From the NCBI GenBank assembly GCA_963753845.1, contig CAVWEI010000007.1:62001-126000 (forward strand): DNA of 64,000 nt, written 5' to 3'. The position numbers and the translations under genes were made by a program. The notes under the pieces are model-generated. The model saw nothing but the letters and a program-made list of their open reading frames with translations, had not been told where the DNA came from and searched no databases. This document shows, piece after piece, positions 55,187 through 63,745 of the stretch; position 1 is the first letter of the stretch, and each line of letters begins with the position of its first letter. Origin of the DNA: Thiosocius sp963753845 (lineage in GTDB: Bacteria; Pseudomonadota; Gammaproteobacteria; Chromatiales; Chromatiaceae).

Positions 55187-56329
55187 ATGGCGGGAAAACG
55201 TAAACAGGATGATCCACTGGCCGCTTTGCTGGAGACCGCGCCGAAAGCAAAGCTGGTCGATCTGATCGTACGCGTGGCGTCCTCACGCCCCGATGTCCGG
55301 CGTGAGTGCCTCGACTACCTGAACAGGCATACTGCCCTGTCACCCAGTCGGAAGAAGCAGTCCGAGAGTGAAAAACTGCTGGCCCTGTGGGCCGAACTCG
55401 CGCCAGATCTGGACGAGCTGGATGCATACGGTGGCGGCGATTATGATGCCGACATCCACGCTTCGAGCCTGTTGCAAGAGATCGCACAGGGGCTTTCACG
55501 AGTAAAGATCGAGACGGTTTACCGAAAACAACTTCTCGATAAAGTCCTGCCCTATATCGAAAGCGGTAATGCTGGACTTGACGACGACCTCTACGACCTG
55601 GCCTATGCGGCCTGTTACACCGACGCCGATTGGCGCGCACTGGCGCAAGCCTTCGAGACCATGGGAGGGGACTGGAAACTCGACCATGCCCGCCGCATTT
55701 ATCGCCGCCTCGGTGACCGTGGAAAATATCTCGAGCTGCGCCAGCGTAAACTGGCCACTGGCACCGACTATTTCGACTTGGCGGATTTCCACTGGAAGGC
55801 CGGTGAAAAACAGAAGGCCATGGAGGTCGCGGAAACAGGACTACTCAAGGGAAAAGGCCGCATGGATGAATTGCGTCAGTTCGTTGCCAAGCGTGTCAAA
55901 TCCGCCGGCAATCGTGAACGCTACCTGGCACTACAGTTTGATCAGGCGATCGATTCTCTGACCTGCGACAAGTACAAGACATTTCGGAAACTATGCACGG
56001 TCACTGAGTGGAAGTGTTACGAAGCGAAAATCCTTGCACGGCTGGAAAACGCCCGGGACACGGAGCAACTTCGTATCCGCATGCACCGCAAGGAGTATGA
56101 GGAAGCGGTGGCCGTACTGACCCGAAGCCGTTATCCCCTCTACGCATGGGACAGCGCCTATGAACTGCAGACGGCCAAGCGCCTTGAAGGCAGACATCCC
56201 GAGGCGATATTAAAATATTATTTATCAGGACTGGGCAACCTCAAGACCAACGCCCCGCGCAAGGAATACACCCGCAAGGCACAGGTAATGAAGAAGGTCC
56301 ACCACGTGTTGGTTGATCGTGCTGCGTGA
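55187..56329 (+). CDS. Hypothetical alpha-helical repeat protein, third gene of ATPase/SEC-C operon
   Basis: A 380-aa protein beginning MAGKRKQDDPLAALLETAPKAKLVDLIVRVASSRPDVRRECLDYL, followed by repeated helix pairs (YDLAYAACYTDADWRALAQAFETMGGDWKLDHARRIYRRLGDRGKYLELRQRKL; DLADFHWKAGEKQKAMEVAETGLLKGKG), a TPR-like solenoid. It starts 9 bases after the SEC-C gene. It resembles the solenoid part of SWIM zinc-finger proteins, but no zinc finger is visible. Function unknown. Confidence 0.65.
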   Translation: MAGKRKQDDPLAALLETAPKAKLVDLIVRVASSRPDVRRECLDYLNRHTALSPSRKKQSESEKLLALWAELAPDLDELDAYGGGDYDADIHASSLLQEIAQGLSRVKIETVYRKQLLDKVLPYIESGNAGLDDDLYDLAYAACYTDADWRALAQAFETMGGDWKLDHARRIYRRLGDRGKYLELRQRKLATGTDYFDLADFHWKAGEKQKAMEVAETGLLKGKGRMDELRQFVAKRVKSAGNRERYLALQFDQAIDSLTCDKYKTFRKLCTVTEWKCYEAKILARLENARDTEQLRIRMHRKEYEEAVAVLTRSRYPLYAWDSAYELQTAKRLEGRHPEAILKYYLSGLGNLKTNAPRKEYTRKAQVMKKVHHVLVDRAA

Positions 56330-56479
56330 TGCGCGTCGCTGGCGCGACTTCGCCTCAAAGTCAAACAGGACAACATCAAACGTCCGGCTTTTCAAGAAGA
56401 ATTCGCTAAAGCCGTGCCAGGCTGGCAGGCATTGGAATAATACAATGAGATGAGTTTCGGAGCGGGTTATGTAACGATA

Positions 56480-56850
56480 TCAAGCGCATCCACTGGCACA
56501 ATCACACCACACTCGTTCGAAAAACGAAATCCAAACACCGCAGTACCATGACAACATTGATTTACCACTCATGGCATCGCCACTTTTCTGCTTAAACGCG
56601 CCTGAAAATACCATGAAAAATACCATTGATGATGCAGATTATATTATCGATTTGGATTATTTTAATTATTATTAATTCAATGTGTTACAAATTCCTGTCA
56701 CTCCCACTCTATTGTAAATAAGCCTTTTTTATCTTTTATATTCAATGGCTTATTTTCCTGCTAAACGGTAATACCATGAAAAATACCATGCTCAGAAAAT
56801 CCTTCAAAATACTCGAAAAAATTGCCGATTGAACACTTCTTGGCAGCACC
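56480..56850 (-). repeat. guaA-3'-end attachment-like site 5, full arms
   Basis: The core 56701-56714 reads T-I-E-W-E-stop on the minus strand. Arm repeats TACCATGAAAAATACCAT occur at 56609-56626 and 56772-56789. This copy resembles site 4 most closely in the right arm (GAAAATCCTTCAAAATACTCGAAAAAATTGCCGATT-like, positions 56796-56831) and site 3 in the left arm. The intact addiction module follows directly. 56330-56480 holds nothing recognisable. Confidence 0.7.
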
Positions 56851-57177
56851 CTAGGCTACCTTCCGGGCTTTGACTTCCAGGTGTATGCCCTCCTGCTCCT
56901 GCAGGTATTGGATCACCGCGAACAGGTTGCTCGCCTGGGGATTCCCTTTCGGCCCGAACATGCGCATGAGACTCTTGCTCGACTTGTCGAAAACCTGAGA
57001 GAGTTCCTCAAACCCAATCGTCGCGTTGATGTAGTCACGCAGCACTGCCTTGCCGGTATCGACATCACCAGCGAGCAGGCATTCGACCCCTTCTTGCAGC
57101 AGGGCCTTGCGAAACGCCGGATCCCGTTGGGCTCGTGCCTGAATGGTGTCCTTAAAATCTTTCGTCAAAGCCATCAT
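56851..57177 (-). CDS. Addiction-module antidote (HigA-like, XRE type), intact pair
   Basis: A 108-aa paralogue (nearly identical) of the protein at 40558-40884: MMALTKDFKDTIQARAQRDPAFRKAL, GVECLLAGDVDTGKAVLRDY, FEELSQVFDKSSKSLMRMFG. ATG 57177 overlaps the toxin stop (ATGATG), so toxin and antitoxin are coupled, toxin first. Here the toxin is intact. Confidence 0.85.
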   Translation of the reverse strand: MMALTKDFKDTIQARAQRDPAFRKALLQEGVECLLAGDVDTGKAVLRDYINATIGFEELSQVFDKSSKSLMRMFGPKGNPQASNLFAVIQYLQEQEGIHLEVKARKVA

Positions 57178-57515
57178 GTCACCTCTTGCCGTTTCCGGCG
57201 CTTATAGTCGCGCCAGTGCCCTTTTGCGGCAGCAATGTCTGCGTCCTGGCACTTCTTGGTACCACCCGCGAGCAATATGACCAACCGGTCCCCATCCTTG
57301 CCAAAGTAGATTCGATAGCCAGGACCAAAATCGATTCGGTACTCATAGACGCCGGCACCCACACCTTTCACATTAGAGAAGTTACCCTGCTCCATCCGGT
57401 GGACGGCTGTCGTCACCTTGACCGCAGCGGCCACATTCAGACGATCGAACCATTTGGCATAAGGACTGTTTCCCTCAGCATCGAGGTATTCTCTAGCCTC
57501 TGTCATATGACTCAT
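57174..57515 (-). CDS. RelE/HigB-like addiction-module killer protein
   Basis: A 113-aa protein: TEAREYLDAEGNSPYAKWFDRLN, VKVTTAVHRMEQGNFSNVKGVGAGVYEYRIDFGPGYRIYFGKDGDRLVILLAGGTKKCQDADIAAAKGHW. This is the RelE/ParE-type 'addiction module killer protein' pattern, with the GPGYRIYF strand that holds catalytic residues in RelE-like mRNases. It is the intact version of the broken copy at 40881. Confidence 0.88.
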   Translation of the reverse strand: MSHMTEAREYLDAEGNSPYAKWFDRLNVAAAVKVTTAVHRMEQGNFSNVKGVGAGVYEYRIDFGPGYRIYFGKDGDRLVILLAGGTKKCQDADIAAAKGHWRDYKRRKRQEVT

Positions 57516-57559
57516 ATAGTAGCATATATGTTACCTTTGGCAATATATGCCGGAACACG

Positions 57560-59272
57560 TTATGACGCCGCCAACCATGCAACCAATAGCCCCAGCAGCA
57601 GCAACAGCGACAACGCCGGGCTCCAACGAAGGAGCATCGCTTCCAGCAATCCGGCGATATCACTTCTCGTCATGAGGGGTCGTATACGCCGGTCCAGTGC
57701 CTGCGTGATTTCAGTCCAGCGTTCCTCACAGCGGGCAAGCAACCTGCCAGCCCCGTCTCTGGCCAGTACCAAACCATGGGTGATTGGTAGCAATACATCG
57801 CCTGGTGGAAAGACCGGCAGTCGAAGCACGCCCCATCTCGCGTTCAGCACTGCTGCCGATATGGCCGCCAGGACAATGAAGAGGCCCGTGGCGGCTTCCC
57901 CTATTGTTACGTGGAAAAATTGGTAACCTGCCACAAGCGTCGCCACTACGATCAGTGCAGCAATCACCCATAGTGCAATATACGGGTCCTTAACAGGACG
58001 CGAAGCCGATACCGCCGCCGATGGTGCGTATCGCTCTACCGGTTCAGCCGACGGGTCGAGATCCCCATGAAAAAGACTGTTACCCGCCAGCAGCGCGATG
58101 ACCGCCATAGCCGACAAGATCGCTATCGCCAACACCTGCCCGTCCATTACCCGAACCAGGCCGAGCGGCGCTATCGCCAGCAGCAACACCACCAACCAGG
58201 TCAACGCCGAGACCAGACCGGAAAGCGTGCGGGAAGATGCACCTTCATTGATCTTGTCGATCAACAGGATTGCCGCCAGACCCGCTCCAGACTGAATCAG
58301 CACGGCTGCCGACGGATGTGCCAGGGTTTGCCACAACTCCGGCTGCTGCAGGCAAGCACTCAGCACGACCAGCCATACACTGCTCAGGGCAATCGCCGCA
58401 TAGCCCAGGATAGCCCGACGGCAGGTCTGTGACATTCCGGCAAACCCTGCGTAGGCCAAGGTCACCCAGGCCAGCCACTGCAGAATTGCAGCGGCTTCCT
58501 TGGCATCGATCTCACCGAGCGGAATCAACCGCCAGCTACCCAGCACGCCCGCGCCGAACATGAAAGCGACCACGGCTGGCCGCAGTTCCGCTCCAACCCT
58601 GGCGAAAACCATAGGCGTCCAGAAATGTACACCGAGCACACCGATCTTGGTGCCGAAACCGACAATCAACAGGCCGAGCACCATGTTTTTGTTCTCGATG
58701 TTCACGAAGGCGTGTCGCAGCGTTAGGAAGTCGACCGTTCCAGCGGCCTGACCCAGCAACAACAGCACTTCGAAAACCAGTAGATCGCTGAAAACCAACA
58801 GAACAACCAGCACCCTGCCCGCCTTCCTGGTTTGCGTATCAGCTTCATAGGCCAATGCGCCGTACAGGCTATATCCGGCGACCGTGGCCGCCGCAAAAAA
58901 CAGCAAGGCATCACCGGCGAGAACCAGACCGAAGCTACCGGTCATCGCAAGCAACAACATGACGGCCAAGGCATTGGAACCGGCCACACGCAGCTTGGCG
59001 CGCGCCAGCACGCCACTTGCCAGCCAGAGCATGGCGATGAGGAGCAGAAAAACGCGCCCGGTGGCATCCAACACCAGAACCCCTCCCAGCATGACATCGG
59101 GGAGTTTCAGCGTGCTATCGGGAAAAGCTGATAGCGCCAGTGCCGGAAGCGCAGCCCAGGGCATCAGTACCAATCCCACCGAACGCAGCGCTGGAAGAAT
59201 CAGCAGACCGACGACCACTAGAGGCCACACAACACTTGCAAGCAGCAAACCTTCTGACATTGCAACGCTCAT
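57560..59272 (-). CDS. Proton-conducting antiporter-type membrane subunit (NuoL/M/N-like), third
   Basis: A 570-aa polytopic protein related to the NuoL/M/N-MrpA/D family. It contains FFAAATVAGYSLYGALAYE, GVLGVHFWTPMVFARVGAELRPAVVAFMFGAGVLGSW and AYAGFAGMSQTCRRAILGYAAIAL, but the usual Lys/Glu positions are less conserved than in the other two, which suggests a divergent or non-pumping role. ATG 59272 overlaps the preceding stop (ATGA). It is the last gene of the antiporter operon and ends 45 bases from the addiction-module toxin. Confidence 0.75.
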   Translation of the reverse strand: MSVAMSEGLLLASVVWPLVVVGLLILPALRSVGLVLMPWAALPALALSAFPDSTLKLPDVMLGGVLVLDATGRVFLLLIAMLWLASGVLARAKLRVAGSNALAVMLLLAMTGSFGLVLAGDALLFFAAATVAGYSLYGALAYEADTQTRKAGRVLVVLLVFSDLLVFEVLLLLGQAAGTVDFLTLRHAFVNIENKNMVLGLLIVGFGTKIGVLGVHFWTPMVFARVGAELRPAVVAFMFGAGVLGSWRLIPLGEIDAKEAAAILQWLAWVTLAYAGFAGMSQTCRRAILGYAAIALSSVWLVVLSACLQQPELWQTLAHPSAAVLIQSGAGLAAILLIDKINEGASSRTLSGLVSALTWLVVLLLAIAPLGLVRVMDGQVLAIAILSAMAVIALLAGNSLFHGDLDPSAEPVERYAPSAAVSASRPVKDPYIALWVIAALIVVATLVAGYQFFHVTIGEAATGLFIVLAAISAAVLNARWGVLRLPVFPPGDVLLPITHGLVLARDGAGRLLARCEERWTEITQALDRRIRPLMTRSDIAGLLEAMLLRWSPALSLLLLLGLLVAWLAAS

Positions 59273-60768
59273 GGCCCGTAAAACTCCCGTTGCGCCACCA
59301 GTCGTGCCCATTCCAGAGGACTAAATGGAGTCGATGCCAGCAGGCCCGCGCCCAATGCCAGCAACGCAGTCACCACGGGTGGCAGCAGCAACGCCCAGGC
59401 GGTCTCCTTCGAACCAAAGTCGCGCTCATCAGGCCATTCAGCGGACGGCTCACAGAACCAGGCCCGGTGCACTATGGGCAGGAAATAGGCGGCATTGAGC
59501 AGGCTACTGCCGGCCAGCACCAGGATCACCCATCCCTGGCCCGTCTCCAAGGCGCCCTGGCCGAGATACCACTTGCTGATAAACCCGGCAACCGGCGGTG
59601 CGCCGATCATACCGAAGGCACCGACGGCGAATGCCGCCATCGTCCAGGGCATGCGCCGGCCGGCGCCATTCATCTCGCTGATCTTGTGCACGCCGAGGGT
59701 TTCGGCGAGATTGCCGGCGCAGAAGAACAACGTGATCTTCATCAGCCCCTGATGCACCAGATGCACGATGCCACCGATGGTGGCGATGGGGCCGGCAATG
59801 GCCACCCCCAGCACGATATAGGACACCTGACTGACGGTCGAAAACGCCAGTCTGCGTTTCAGATCGTCCTGAAACAAGGCGCGAATTGAGCCATAGATGA
59901 TCGTGAAGGCCGCCAGCCAGGCCAGCGGCTGCATGACACCTAGCCCGGCAGCGAACTCCACGCCGAAGACCTCGTAGACGACACGAATGATGCCGAAGGC
60001 GCCGGCCTTCACTACGGCTACCGCATGCAACAAGGCACTGACCGGTGCCGGCGCTACCATGGCCTGGGGCAACCAGCCGTGCAGCGGCACCAGCGCGGCT
60101 TTGACACCCAGCCCGGCGATCAACAATGCAAAGATGATCACCAGAACCGGCCCGTGCTCCGGCCCCAGGTGCCCGACGAAACCACGGGGGGTAAATTCCA
60201 GGTTACCGGTGAGCGTGTAGAGCCATGCAGTGCCCAACAGCAGCAAGGCACCACCCACCACTGTATAGATTAAATAGGTCTGGCCGGCCCGGCGTGCCAC
60301 ATCGGTGCCGCGATGCACGACCAGCGGATAGGTGGACAGGGTCAACAGCTCGTAAAACAGCACGAAGGTGATCAGGTTGCCGGCCAGCGCCACACCGACG
60401 GTGGCCGTCACGCACAGGCTGAAGAAGCCAAAGAACCGGCTACGATGCGGCGACCCTTCCAGATAGCCAATCGCATAGACAGTGGTCAGCAGCCACAACA
60501 CCGTCGACAAGGTAGCGAACAGCAATGCCAGCGGCCCCGCACGCAACACCAGTTCCAGACCCGGAAGAAGCGCCAAGCGGGTTTCGTAATGGTGCTCGTG
60601 GAAGACGCCCCACAGCATCAGGCCAACCAGCGCCAGTTTCGAAACAGCGCCAAGCAAATTGAGTGTGGTGCGCAGGCGCACCCTTTCTTCGGCCAGGCTG
60701 AAGATGATCAGGCCGGGCAGCAGGGAGCTGGCAATGACCAGCAACGGTATCCAGGAATCCCAGCTCAT
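59269..60768 (-). CDS. Proton-conducting antiporter-type membrane subunit (NuoM/MrpD-like), second
   Basis: A 499-aa polytopic protein. Typical family motifs: FFGFFSLCVTATVGVALAGNLITFVLFYELLTLSTYPLVVH (Glu in TM5), IIFALLIAGLGVKAALVPLHGWLPQAMVAPAPVSALLHAVAVVKAGAFGI (conserved Lys in TM7 region) and FSTVSQVSYIVLG. Translation coupled to its neighbours by ATGA overlaps on both sides. In Mrp complexes such subunits translocate protons in exchange for sodium. Confidence 0.85.
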   Translation of the reverse strand: MSWDSWIPLLVIASSLLPGLIIFSLAEERVRLRTTLNLLGAVSKLALVGLMLWGVFHEHHYETRLALLPGLELVLRAGPLALLFATLSTVLWLLTTVYAIGYLEGSPHRSRFFGFFSLCVTATVGVALAGNLITFVLFYELLTLSTYPLVVHRGTDVARRAGQTYLIYTVVGGALLLLGTAWLYTLTGNLEFTPRGFVGHLGPEHGPVLVIIFALLIAGLGVKAALVPLHGWLPQAMVAPAPVSALLHAVAVVKAGAFGIIRVVYEVFGVEFAAGLGVMQPLAWLAAFTIIYGSIRALFQDDLKRRLAFSTVSQVSYIVLGVAIAGPIATIGGIVHLVHQGLMKITLFFCAGNLAETLGVHKISEMNGAGRRMPWTMAAFAVGAFGMIGAPPVAGFISKWYLGQGALETGQGWVILVLAGSSLLNAAYFLPIVHRAWFCEPSAEWPDERDFGSKETAWALLLPPVVTALLALGAGLLASTPFSPLEWARLVAQREFYGP

Positions 60769-62225
60769 GGCCTGAGCCCGCCCACATTGAAGGGATCGCC
60801 AACCCCCACCAATGCCAGAAACGGTGACGCAAGGAAACCGACCAGAATGGCGCCAGCTGCCAGCAACATGGCTGCCCATTGCATCCGGGCCGGCACGCTG
60901 ATCGGTTCGTGCGTCTTGGGTGCCTGGGTGAAGGTGTTACCCAATACCTTAAATATGTACCCAGCCGCCAACAGCCCGCCCAAGAGTATGATGCCGACAA
61001 TATCCCAGCGCCCCTGGGTCAATGCCGCCTGCAACAGCAACCACTTGCCATTGAAGCCCCCGCTCGGCGGAAGTCCCATAATGCTAACGCCCGCCAGGGC
61101 GAAGGCCCCCGCGGTAAGTGGCAGGCGCTGGACCACGCGATCGAGATCGGCAATACGATCATGGCCACCAAAGTACATCAGGTTACCCGCGGCCAGAAAC
61201 ATCGCCGCTTTGGCCAGTGCATGGGAAAACGCCAGATAGGCCATTGCGCTCCAAGCGGTTACGCCCATGCCGGACGCCAGCGGGTACGCCAGAAACAGGT
61301 AGCCGATTTGCGCCACGGTCGAGTAGGCGACCAGCAACTTCACCCGTGTCTGCCGCAAGGCCTGCAGCGAACCCCACAGCACCGCCCCTGCCCCCAGCAG
61401 GCCGAACAGCGCTGCGACGCCCTCCGATATGTCCGCGAAGATCGCCAGCCACAAGCGCAGCAGAATATAGAAAGAGGCCTTCACCACCAGGGCAGACAGC
61501 ACGGCGCTGACTGGCGCCGGCGCGCTGGCATGCGCAGAAGGGAGCCAGAAATGCAACGGGAACAGCGCGGTCTTCAGGATCAGGCCTGCACTCATCAGTC
61601 CCAGCGCCGCCCACGCCACCGGAGATGGCATCACCCGTTCGGATAGCAGCGCAAGATCGACCGTTCCAAAGCCGTGATAAAGCAGTGCCACACCCAGCAA
61701 ATAAAGCAGCGACCCCAATAGCGTCGCCAGTAGATAGCGCATGGCGCCCGTCAGGGCATCGCGACCACCCTGCAACGCCGTTAACGCCACCGCCGCCAGG
61801 CCGACCAGCTCGAGAGTGACATAGAGATTGAAAAGATCGCCCGACAGAAACAGCGCATTCAGCGCACCAAGCAGCAACAACCACAACGGCCAGAACCGGA
61901 CCGAGTCCGCAGGCTTGAAATAGCCGGTGGCATACAGGCTGACCCCGAATCCAACCAGTGCCGTCATGGCCAACATCAACAGACTCAGACCATCGGCAGC
62001 CAGATCGATACCCAGCGGCGCACCCCAACCACCGACCGCATGGTGGTGAACACCGTGGCCCAGAAGTTGCCAGCCCAGGCCCACGACGGCCAATCCCACC
62101 AGCGCCACCGTAAGCAGTCCCAATGGTTTCACGCTGGCCGGGAACAGGAAACAGGCGATCCCTCCTGCCAAGGGCAACAGGATCAGCACAGGTCCCCATG
62201 GGATCTCGGAAAACAGCACGTCCAT
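60765..62225 (-). CDS. mnhD: Cation antiporter subunit D-like (MrpD/MnhD)
   Basis: A 486-aa polytopic protein. Motifs: LSGDLFNLYVTLELVGLAAVALTAL (Glu in TM5), GLILKTALFPLHFWLPSAHASAPAPVSAVLSALVVKASFYI (Lys in TM7), LLVAYSTVAQIGYLFLAYPL and GLPPSGGFNGKWLLL. It follows the MnhC gene by 6 bases, the place of MrpD in the mrpABCDEFG order. The symbol is provisional because paralogues follow. Confidence 0.85.
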   Translation of the reverse strand: MDVLFSEIPWGPVLILLPLAGGIACFLFPASVKPLGLLTVALVGLAVVGLGWQLLGHGVHHHAVGGWGAPLGIDLAADGLSLLMLAMTALVGFGVSLYATGYFKPADSVRFWPLWLLLLGALNALFLSGDLFNLYVTLELVGLAAVALTALQGGRDALTGAMRYLLATLLGSLLYLLGVALLYHGFGTVDLALLSERVMPSPVAWAALGLMSAGLILKTALFPLHFWLPSAHASAPAPVSAVLSALVVKASFYILLRLWLAIFADISEGVAALFGLLGAGAVLWGSLQALRQTRVKLLVAYSTVAQIGYLFLAYPLASGMGVTAWSAMAYLAFSHALAKAAMFLAAGNLMYFGGHDRIADLDRVVQRLPLTAGAFALAGVSIMGLPPSGGFNGKWLLLQAALTQGRWDIVGIILLGGLLAAGYIFKVLGNTFTQAPKTHEPISVPARMQWAAMLLAAGAILVGFLASPFLALVGVGDPFNVGGLRP

Positions 62226-62231
62226 GTGCGA

Positions 62232-62540
62232 CTAACCCCCGTCCTTATCAGCCAGCTCCGCTCGTCCAGTGGCCGCTTTCACCTTGAGCATCAAACTGAG
62301 CGCCAGCGCCGTGGCCGAGATGGCCACCACGATACCGGTAATAACCATGGCATGGGGTACCGGGTCCGGTGGTGAGTCCCCGCCGCGTCTTGCCAGTGCC
62401 ACCAACACCAGGAAAACACCACTACCCATCACATTGATGGCCAGGATCTTGCGCAACAGATGGTCGTGCACGATCAGGGCATGGAGACCAAGACAAAACA
62501 GGCCGATACCCACCAAAGCGTACAGAAACGGGACACTCAT
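62232..62540 (-). CDS. mnhC: Cation antiporter subunit C (MrpC/NuoK-like)
   Basis: A 102-aa protein with three transmembrane helices: FLYALVGIGLFCLGLHALIV, LLRKILAINVMGSGVFLVLVALARR, PHAMVITGIVVAISATALALSLMLKV. The pattern 'NVMGSGVFL...DPVPHAMVITGIVVAISATA' is characteristic of MrpC, which is homologous to NuoK and forms half of the ion path. Confidence 0.9.
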   Translation of the reverse strand: MSVPFLYALVGIGLFCLGLHALIVHDHLLRKILAINVMGSGVFLVLVALARRGGDSPPDPVPHAMVITGIVVAISATALALSLMLKVKAATGRAELADKDGG

Positions 62541-62542
62541 CG

Positions 62543-63202
62543 TTATTCCTTGTCCGTGGGCTCGGCGCCCAGAAATAGCGTGGCCAGTGTCACCCCGATG
62601 GAAACAGTGGCTATGGCCTCGATGAGCAAAATCAGGCTGCCGGCCTGCGCCGGGGGATATTCCAGCAGTTGTCGTCCCGTTTGCAGTGCCAGAGCGGCAA
62701 TCGCCATGAATGTGGCCACGCCAGCCACCAGTGCTATGCGCAAGGGGAGTCGCGCAAGGCCATGTTGAAGTCGCCCGCAGGTCAGAATCCATAACACTCC
62801 GGCTGCCCCCAGGACCGCCCCGGCCTGAAACGCCCCCCCCGGTGCGTGGGCACCGGCCCACAGCAAATAGGCCGCCACCAGAACCAATACCGGCACCAGC
62901 AGGCGTGTCAGGATATCGAGCACGGGGCCGGGATCGGACTCCGTGCGGACCGCTGGTTGAGCGCCGAGTGACCAGACGCCCAGCAGCGCCAACAGCAGTA
63001 CCACCATCTCCAGCAGGGTGTCGTAACCACGAAAGTTGAGCAGTACCGCGGTGACCGGGTTGGTGACACCGCTTTTTTCCAGCTGATCGGCCACCGCGCC
63101 TTGGAGACCTTGCACCTGGTCCGGCAAGGACAGCACGGTGTAACCGAGACCTGCAGCAAGCGCCAGTATCAGGGGCAACAATAGCCAGCGACGCCACTTC
63201 AT
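62543..63202 (-). CDS. Cation antiporter subunit B-like (MrpB/MbhE-H fusion type)
   Basis: A 219-aa membrane protein. An N-terminal helix plus segment LPDQVQGLQGAVADQLEKSGVTNPVTAVLLNFRGYDTLLEMVVLLLALLG is the MbhE-type piece; the C-terminal part ILTRLLVPVLVLVAAYLLWAGAHAPGGAFQAGAVLGAAGVLW is the MrpB (MnhB) domain with the GxxxPGGGFQ-like loop. A fused E+B subunit is seen in MBH-like and some Mrp complexes. It is separated from both neighbours by 1-2 bases. Confidence 0.85.
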   Translation of the reverse strand: MKWRRWLLLPLILALAAGLGYTVLSLPDQVQGLQGAVADQLEKSGVTNPVTAVLLNFRGYDTLLEMVVLLLALLGVWSLGAQPAVRTESDPGPVLDILTRLLVPVLVLVAAYLLWAGAHAPGGAFQAGAVLGAAGVLWILTCGRLQHGLARLPLRIALVAGVATFMAIAALALQTGRQLLEYPPAQAGSLILLIEAIATVSIGVTLATLFLGAEPTDKE

Positions 63203-63203
63203 G

Positions 63204-63458
63204 TCAGTCCTCCCCCAACCGGGCCAACGCCGCCATCAGCAATGCGCCAGTGAGTCCGGCGCCGATCGCGGCTTCGGCCAGTGCGACATCCGGCGCCGCC
63301 AACCGTACCCAGGCCAACGCCATAAACAGGCCAAAGGCGACAAACAGCACAATGGCCTTGAACAGATCGGGACAGGCCAGAGCCCGCCAGGCGAGCCACA
63401 ACAAGCCAAGACCGAGCAAGAGGTCGAAGGCCCATGTCAGGAGGGTCATCGCTTCCAT
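63204..63458 (-). CDS. DUF4040/MbhD-like antiporter subunit
   Basis: An 84-aa protein with two or three hydrophobic segments. KAIVLFVAFGLFMALAWVRLAAPDVALAEAAIGAGLTGALLMAAL is the DUF4040 signature (homologous to NuoJ/the end of MrpA): PDVALAEAAIGAGL is the conserved acidic helix. In MBH/MBS complexes the same subunit is called D. It supplies the part normally fused to the C-terminus of MrpA. Confidence 0.88.
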   Translation of the reverse strand: MEAMTLLTWAFDLLLGLGLLWLAWRALACPDLFKAIVLFVAFGLFMALAWVRLAAPDVALAEAAIGAGLTGALLMAALARLGED

Positions 63459-63745
63459 ATCCGAATCCCCTTACGGAGTGCGCTGCTTGCCACCAGGTGC
63501 GCCACGCTCGCCCCGGCGAGCAACACCAGAAGCCAGATAAATACCAGTTTGATGGCGATGGTCCAGGACGTCGCCTGCAGCGCGAGTCCGGTCACGATCA
63601 GGCCCAGGCCCACGTTGTCCGCCTTGGTCAGTGCATGCAGCCGGGTGTAGACATCGGGAAAACGCAGCAAGCCGAGGGTGCCGGCCAGGAAGAACACACC
63701 TCCGATGATCAGCAGCGCTGCGGAAAGGTACTCACTCGGTGCCAT
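63446..63745 (-). CDS. mnhG: Cation antiporter subunit G (MrpG/MnhG)
   Basis: A 99-aa protein with three helices. LLIIGGVFFLAGTLGLLRFPDVYTRLHALTKADNVG is the typical MrpG pattern (GLLRFPDVYTRLHA). It overlaps the F gene by 14 bases and the DUF4040 gene by 13 bases, so the operon is tightly coupled. Confidence 0.92.
   Translation of the reverse strand: MAPSEYLSAALLIIGGVFFLAGTLGLLRFPDVYTRLHALTKADNVGLGLIVTGLALQATSWTIAIKLVFIWLLVLLAGASVAHLVASSALRKGIRIWKR

Noticed and set aside
40402..56850. Integron cassette array with attC sites
   Set aside because: The repeats lack paired R/L half-site hairpins, no intI is present, and the cores instead encode the GuaA C-terminus.
40402..56850. CRISPR array
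   Set aside because: Repeat spacing is kilobases, not tens of bases, and the intervening DNA is coding.
57560..62540. Respiratory complex I (nuoK-L-M-N)
   Set aside because: No nuoA-J genes are present, and F and G subunits of the Mrp type plus DUF4040 identify an Mrp/MBH-type antiporter module.
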